From: Chloroflexi bacterium RBG_16_68_14
GTDB taxonomy: Bacteria; Chloroflexota; Dehalococcoidia; DSTF01; RBG-16-68-14
Direction: 5' to 3'
Assembly (NCBI GenBank): GCA_001796995.1
Contig: MGOB01000036.1
Location: 20,003-29,152, forward strand
DNA: 9,150 bases
Shown: piece by piece, positions 5,325 through 9,150 of the stretch
Numbering within the stretch: the first letter of the stretch is position 1
How the letters are laid out: each line of letters opens with the position of its first letter
The notes under the pieces: generated by a model
Seen by the model: only the letters and a program-made list of their open reading frames with translations
Told to the model about the DNA's origin: nothing
The model's database searches: none
Made by a program: the position numbers and the translations under genes

Positions 5325-5331
5325 AAGGAGG
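5325..5331 (+). promoter_or_regulatory. Strong Shine-Dalgarno sequence that decides the start of the secreted-protein gene
   Basis: AAGGAGG (5325-5331) overlaps the first in-frame GTG (5331), which is therefore not usable with it. The next GTG at 5340 lies 8 nt downstream, an ideal distance; a third GTG at 5343 is also possible. Confidence 0.75.
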
Positions 5332-5339
5332 TGGCGATC

Positions 5340-6302
5340 GTGGTGGGAGTCAGACCAAGCGTTTCTTTCATCGGCACTGTGCTCGCCTGGGGAGCGTTAG
5401 CCACCATGGCGGTGACGCTGTTCACGCAGTCCTCCGGCGACCGAGCCTGGGCGTCCGGAGACCCGCCGGACGGCGTGTACTGTTTCGACATGTACAACGA
5501 CGGCAGGAACCCCGACACGCCGAAGGGAACTGCCCACCAGAGCGACGACGGACTTGCCGGCCCGGGTGGGACACGGAAGCCAGAAACGAAGGTCCTCACG
5601 CGAATCGAACAAATGAGCGCAACGGAATGGGCAATTACCTCCGTCGCCTACCGGGGCCCGGGTGGGCTGTTTGTGACCGACTCGCCTACGGACGTTCCGT
5701 GCGCCAGCAAGGGCGACGGAAACAGCTTGAAGTCCACGGTGCCCTACCAGGTTGTGGACATTAGCCAGCGCCCTACGGCCATGGCGAACACGGTTAGTAA
5801 GGGCTCGCAGAAGAACCTGCGGTGGAAGCGCTGTCAGTTGGACGCTACCATCTCGCAGTGGGTCGATACTACCTGGGAGATCGTCATCACTGCCAACCCG
5901 CCTTACTACGGAACAGTATTCGTGGAGCTGGGCACCGACCAGACAGTGTGCACGACCGACACTCAGGTGGTCTTCAGAATCGTCATCGAGGCGTTCGCGC
6001 GCGTGGCGACCAAGGGCTACCCGACGAACCCGTCCCAGCCGGACGACTGGGACAGTGACCACTGCCCCGACTGGGACGAGCTGAACCCGGTCCAGCCGGT
6101 CGGGCGTGACCCGTTCAACCCGAACGACTGTCCGGTGGGCGGCTTAGCCGGGCTGCCGGAGATAGCGGGCGCGCCCCTCGAGACGGGAAGCTCGTCTGGC
6201 AGCCGGGTCGGCCTCATCGCAGGCCTCGCCGCCGGGGCGACGGCGGGCATCGCCGCCCTCGCCGGCGGCGTCTGGCACCGAAGGCGGCGACGGCCCGCCT
6301 AG
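5340..6302 (+). CDS. Secreted protein with EF-hand-like calcium loop and C-terminal membrane anchor
   Basis: I do not recognise a named family in this 320-residue protein. The N-terminus has a hydrophobic segment (about 9-29) and a possible signal-peptidase site after AWA (36-38). The middle (45-225) looks like a beta-rich extracellular domain with Cys48, Cys121, Cys165 and Cys204. Residues 236-247, DWDSDHCPDWDE, place acidic or polar groups at loop positions 1, 3, 5, 9 and 12 of an EF-hand or thrombospondin type 3 calcium loop, and Cys242 could pair with Cys264 in GRDPFNPNDC. A Ser/Gly-rich linker (282-288) leads to a hydrophobic Ala/Gly helix (290-311) and the basic tail RRRRR. This tripartite end, with LPEIAGAPLE just before it, resembles a sorting or anchor signal, but LPxTG is absent. 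Its orientation implies an outside domain held on the membrane. It is divergent from yebC and shares its last four bases with surE on the other strand. Ligand unknown. Confidence 0.85.
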   Translation: MVGVRPSVSFIGTVLAWGALATMAVTLFTQSSGDRAWASGDPPDGVYCFDMYNDGRNPDTPKGTAHQSDDGLAGPGGTRKPETKVLTRIEQMSATEWAITSVAYRGPGGLFVTDSPTDVPCASKGDGNSLKSTVPYQVVDISQRPTAMANTVSKGSQKNLRWKRCQLDATISQWVDTTWEIVITANPPYYGTVFVELGTDQTVCTTDTQVVFRIVIEAFARVATKGYPTNPSQPDDWDSDHCPDWDELNPVQPVGRDPFNPNDCPVGGLAGLPEIAGAPLETGSSSGSRVGLIAGLAAGATAGIAALAGGVWHRRRRRPA

Positions 6303-7111
6303 CCGCCGCAGCTCCCGTCGGCCAGTTGGGCGGACAGCGAGGGGACGCTGTCCGCCAGCCGGCGGATGTGCTCCTCGTTGCTAAGCGTCGTGTCCAGGGG
6401 GCTGATGGAGACGTAGCCGTCCAGGACGGCGCGGATGTCGGTGCCCGGATGGGCGTGGCGGGCGTCAGCGACGATCTCGCGCTCCAGGCGCTCGTGGACG
6501 CCGTCGCCCCGCTCCGAGAGGTGCATGTAGCCGCCGGGCGCAACGCGGGTGATGGCGATGCCCCGCAGCTCCGCCAGCGGCCGGGCCGGCACGTTCACAT
6601 TGAGGAGGGAGCCCTCCGGCAGCAGGCCCTCCTCGATGCTCCGGCCCAGCAGACGCGCCACCGCCTGGGAGGTGTCCCACCGGGGGTCGGCGACGCCCTC
6701 CTCGGTGCGCACCAGGTCCTGGGAGATGGCGATGGAGGTGACGCGGCGGAAGGCGGCGATGAGGGCGGCGCCGCAGGTGCCGGAGAGGAAGAAATCGACG
6801 CCCAGGTTAGGGCCGGGGTTGATGCCGGAGGCGACGAGGCTGATCCAGCCCTCCTTGAGCCGCCGCAGGCCGATGAGGACGCAGTCGGCCGGGGGACCGT
6901 CCACCATGTAGGCCTTGACGCCAGGGATGCGCTCGGGCACCTGCTGCACCTGGATGTCGCGCCGGTAGGTGACCATCGTCCCGGAGCCGGAGGCCTCCGA
7001 GGCGGGAGCGACCACCATCACCTTCCCGAACTCCGCCATCGCCTCGGCCAGCTTCCAGAGGCCGGGCGACTCGATGCCGTCGTCGTTGGTGACCAGGATG
7101 TGGCGTTCCAT
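6299..7111 (-). CDS. surE: 5'/3'-nucleotidase SurE
   Basis: SurE is a divalent-metal phosphatase that removes phosphate from nucleoside 5'- and 3'-monophosphates and can act on short polyphosphate. The 270-residue protein begins MERHILVTNDDGIESPGLWKLAEAM. The metal ligands expected for the family are Asp10 and Asp11 in TNDDG, Ser41 in APASEASGSG and Asn98 in VASGINPGPNLG. Other conserved parts are VDGPPADCVLIGL (70-82) and SLLNVNVPA (168-176). The segment that is usually YSGTV reads LSGTC (109-113), a small departure. No Shine-Dalgarno sequence or clear promoter precedes the ATG at 7111, and a GC hairpin begins 9 nt upstream of it. The gene follows panC on the same strand after a 239-nt repeat-filled gap, so joint transcription is uncertain. 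Its stop shares CTAG with the stop of the convergent secreted-protein gene. Confidence 0.94.
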   Translation of the reverse strand: MERHILVTNDDGIESPGLWKLAEAMAEFGKVMVVAPASEASGSGTMVTYRRDIQVQQVPERIPGVKAYMVDGPPADCVLIGLRRLKEGWISLVASGINPGPNLGVDFFLSGTCGAALIAAFRRVTSIAISQDLVRTEEGVADPRWDTSQAVARLLGRSIEEGLLPEGSLLNVNVPARPLAELRGIAITRVAPGGYMHLSERGDGVHERLEREIVADARHAHPGTDIRAVLDGYVSISPLDTTLSNEEHIRRLADSVPSLSAQLADGSCGG

Positions 7112-7120
7112 AATCTTCGA

Positions 7121-7181
7121 CCCCCGCCTAAAGGCGGGGGCATCGAACCTGACTTTCTATGCCCCAGCCTTCAGGCTGGGG
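7121..7181. repeat. Pair of 8-bp GC hairpins upstream of surE
   Basis: Two perfect hairpins have 4-nt loops: CCCCCGCC-TAAA-GGCGGGGG (7121-7140) and CCCCAGCC-TTCA-GGCTGGGG (7162-7181). They are related in sequence and separated by 21 nt. The first begins 9 nt upstream of the surE ATG. They look like REP-type palindromes; the position leaves open an effect on surE transcript stability or translation. Confidence 0.8.
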
Positions 7182-7233
7182 TGGGAAGGTGCCGCTACGA
7201 TGCGGTGTTCGCTCACGCGGGCTCCCACCACAG

Positions 7234-7281
7234 TGTGGGTCGGGCTTCAGCCCGACGCGACAGGCTAAAGCCTGTCCCACA
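7234..7281. repeat. Nested palindrome with two hairpins inside an outer stem
   Basis: Hairpin GTCGGGC-TTCA-GCCCGAC (7239-7256) and hairpin GACAGGC-TAAA-GCCTGTC (7259-7276) are 2 nt apart. They are enclosed by TGTGGG (7234-7239) and CCCACA (7276-7281), giving a three-way-junction shape as single-stranded DNA or RNA. One base at each edge is shared between the outer and inner stems. Loops repeat the TTCA and TAAA of the pair at 7121-7181. Confidence 0.75.
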
Positions 7282-7296
7282 GTTTGCGCAGGGGCC

Positions 7297-7342
7297 GGAC
7301 AGACCCTTCGCTGAGCTCAGGGCAGGCTCTGAAGGTCTGTCC
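7297..7342. repeat. Inverted repeat enclosing a CCCTTCG family copy, just after panC
   Basis: Outer arms GGACAGACC-C-TTC (7297-7309) and GAAGGTCTGTCC (7331-7342) pair over 12 bp with one bulged base. Inside are the perfect palindrome CTGAGCTCAG (7311-7320) and the rest of the repeat core CCCTTCGCTGAGCTCAGGG (7304-7322) followed by CAGG. The element ends 8 nt beyond the panC stop codon, so it would form a strong hairpin at the end of the panB-panC transcript. No T-tract follows. Confidence 0.7.
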
Positions 7343-7350
7343 CTACGTCC

Positions 7351-8184
7351 CTACTCAAGCGTGACGTTATCGATGAGGCGGACGGCGCCGATGCGCACCG
7401 CCAGGGAGGCGAGGGCCGGCCCCTCCAGCCGGTCCAGCTCCCGCAGCGTCTCGCCGTCGGCCACGCTCACGTAGTCTACCTGGGCCAGCGGCTCCTGGGC
7501 AATCACATCGCGCATCGATGCCCGCAGGCGCTCGCCGTCCCGCTCGCCCGCGGCGAAGAGCTCCCCGGCCCCCCGCAGGGCCCGTGAGAGGACGAGGGCG
7601 GCCTCGCGCTCGCGGGGCGAGAGGTAGGCGTTGCGGCTGCTCATGGCCAGGCCGTCGGGCTCGCGGACGGTGGGCATGGCCACGACCTCGACATCGAAGT
7701 GGAGGTCGCGCACCAGCTTGCGGATCACCAGGAGCTGCTGGGCGTCCTTGCGGCCGAAGTAGGCGCGGCGCGGCTGGACGATGTGGAAGAGCTTCGCTAC
7801 CACGGTCGTCACCCCACGGAAGTGCCCCGGGCGGTGGACCCCCTCCAGCACCTCGGTGATGCCTGCCACCTCCACGAAGGTGCTGTCGCCCTCCGGGTAC
7901 AGCTCCTCCACGGAGGGCAGTAAGACGGCGTCGACGCGTTCCCGGCGCAGCAGCGCCAGGTCGCGCTCCGGGTCGCGGGGGTAGCGCTCGAAGTCCTCGC
8001 CCGGGCCGAACTGGGTCGGGTTGACGAAGATGCTGACCACCACGTGGTCGTCCCGCCGGCGGGCGGTGCGCACCAGCGAGAGGTGGCCTTCGTGCAGATA
8101 GCCCATGGTGGGGACGAGGCCCACATCCCCCGCCATGGCGCGCCGGAGGGCGCGCATCTCTGCGACGGTAGCCGCGACCTCCAT
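7351..8184 (-). CDS. panC: Pantothenate synthetase (pantoate--beta-alanine ligase)
   Basis: PanC joins pantoate and beta-alanine, using ATP through a pantoyl-adenylate, to make pantothenate, the precursor of coenzyme A. The 277-residue protein matches the usual size (E. coli 283). Signatures of this class I tRNA-synthetase-like fold are PTMGYLHEGHLSLV (25-38, with the HIGH-like HEGH), FVNPTQFGPGEDFERYPR (53-70), RPGHFRGVTTVVAKLF (118-133), FGRKDAQQL (143-151), and REPDGLAMSSRN (174-185), the KMSKS-like loop. The ATG at 8184 starts MEVAATVAEMRALRR, as expected. The same frame stays open through panB to 9117, but that part is an out-of-frame reading of panB. The panB stop is separated from this ATG by 5 nt, so the two are almost certainly one operon. 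Confidence 0.97.
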   Translation of the reverse strand: MEVAATVAEMRALRRAMAGDVGLVPTMGYLHEGHLSLVRTARRRDDHVVVSIFVNPTQFGPGEDFERYPRDPERDLALLRRERVDAVLLPSVEELYPEGDSTFVEVAGITEVLEGVHRPGHFRGVTTVVAKLFHIVQPRRAYFGRKDAQQLLVIRKLVRDLHFDVEVVAMPTVREPDGLAMSSRNAYLSPREREAALVLSRALRGAGELFAAGERDGERLRASMRDVIAQEPLAQVDYVSVADGETLRELDRLEGPALASLAVRIGAVRLIDNVTLE

Positions 8185-8189
8185 GCGGC

Positions 8190-9095
<906 letters not shown>

Positions 9096-9150
9096 GGTGA
9101 CGCGCGACGGCTTGCAACCGGCGTGTACCTCTGGCCGGCGGGCGGGCCGC

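Noticed and set aside
5331..5333. Earlier GTG start for the secreted protein
   Set aside because: It overlaps the AAGGAGG Shine-Dalgarno sequence, which instead fits the GTG at 5340.
5216..5599. Long N-terminal extension of YebC
   Set aside because: The family start MSGHSKWSQIKRQKG is at 5215. The extension runs antisense through the secreted-protein gene and its ribosome binding site and crosses the yebC -10 element.
7121..7342. CRISPR array
   Set aside because: The palindromes differ in stem sequence and spacing, and there are no repeated units of constant length with unique spacers.
6326..7474. Plus-strand frame of 382 residues opposite surE
   Set aside because: It is antisense to surE and runs through the palindrome cluster into panC; the composition is typical of a GC-rich shadow frame.
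9096..9150. Promoter or upstream gene at the right edge
   Set aside because: Only 55 nt are present. I see no -10 or ribosome binding site, and the panB frame is open across it, so nothing can be decided.

Overview
The window is GC-rich chromosomal DNA (around 70% GC by eye) with tightly packed housekeeping genes, several GTG starts and many short palindromic repeats between and inside genes. The gene set, the repeats built on CCCTTCG...GCTCAGGG, and a secreted protein with a C-terminal membrane anchor after a Ser/Gly-rich linker fit a member of the Chloroflexota (Dehalococcoidia-like), but no rRNA or other decisive marker is present, so this is an inference.

Layout. Positions 2-1392 (+): the 3' part of pabB and a complete pabC-like gene overlap by 4 nt and together convert chorismate to p-aminobenzoate for folate. 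Positions 1420-2424 (-): an unusual lower-GC gene that joins a retropepsin-like aspartic protease domain (Asp-Thr-Gly-Ser) to a C-terminal domain with the RNxxxH signature of HEPN ribonucleases. Positions 2470-2913 (-): a small conserved protein of the DUF6941 type. Positions 3083-5215 (-): yebC-ruvC-ruvA, the classical Holliday-junction cluster without ruvB, with repeats in its spacers. Positions 5340-6302 (+): a secreted, C-terminally anchored protein with one EF-hand-like calcium loop. Positions 6299-7111 (-): surE nucleotidase. Positions 7112-7350: a non-coding cluster of palindromes. Positions 7351-9095 (-): panC and panB for pantothenate (coenzyme A) synthesis.

Regulation. The protease-HEPN gene and the DUF6941 gene each have the same element, GTGCTAAGAT on the minus strand, ending exactly 9 nt before the ATG. 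It reads as an extended -10 box that would give nearly leaderless mRNAs. yebC has a related GTGCTACAAT 16 nt before its ATG. The secreted-protein gene instead has a TTGACA box and a strong Shine-Dalgarno sequence.

The most interesting items are the protease-HEPN fusion, which may be a stand-alone toxin or defence effector, and the CCCTTCG...GCTCAGGG repeat family. One copy of that family lies in frame inside pabC and another at the 5' end of ruvC, where it confuses the start site.
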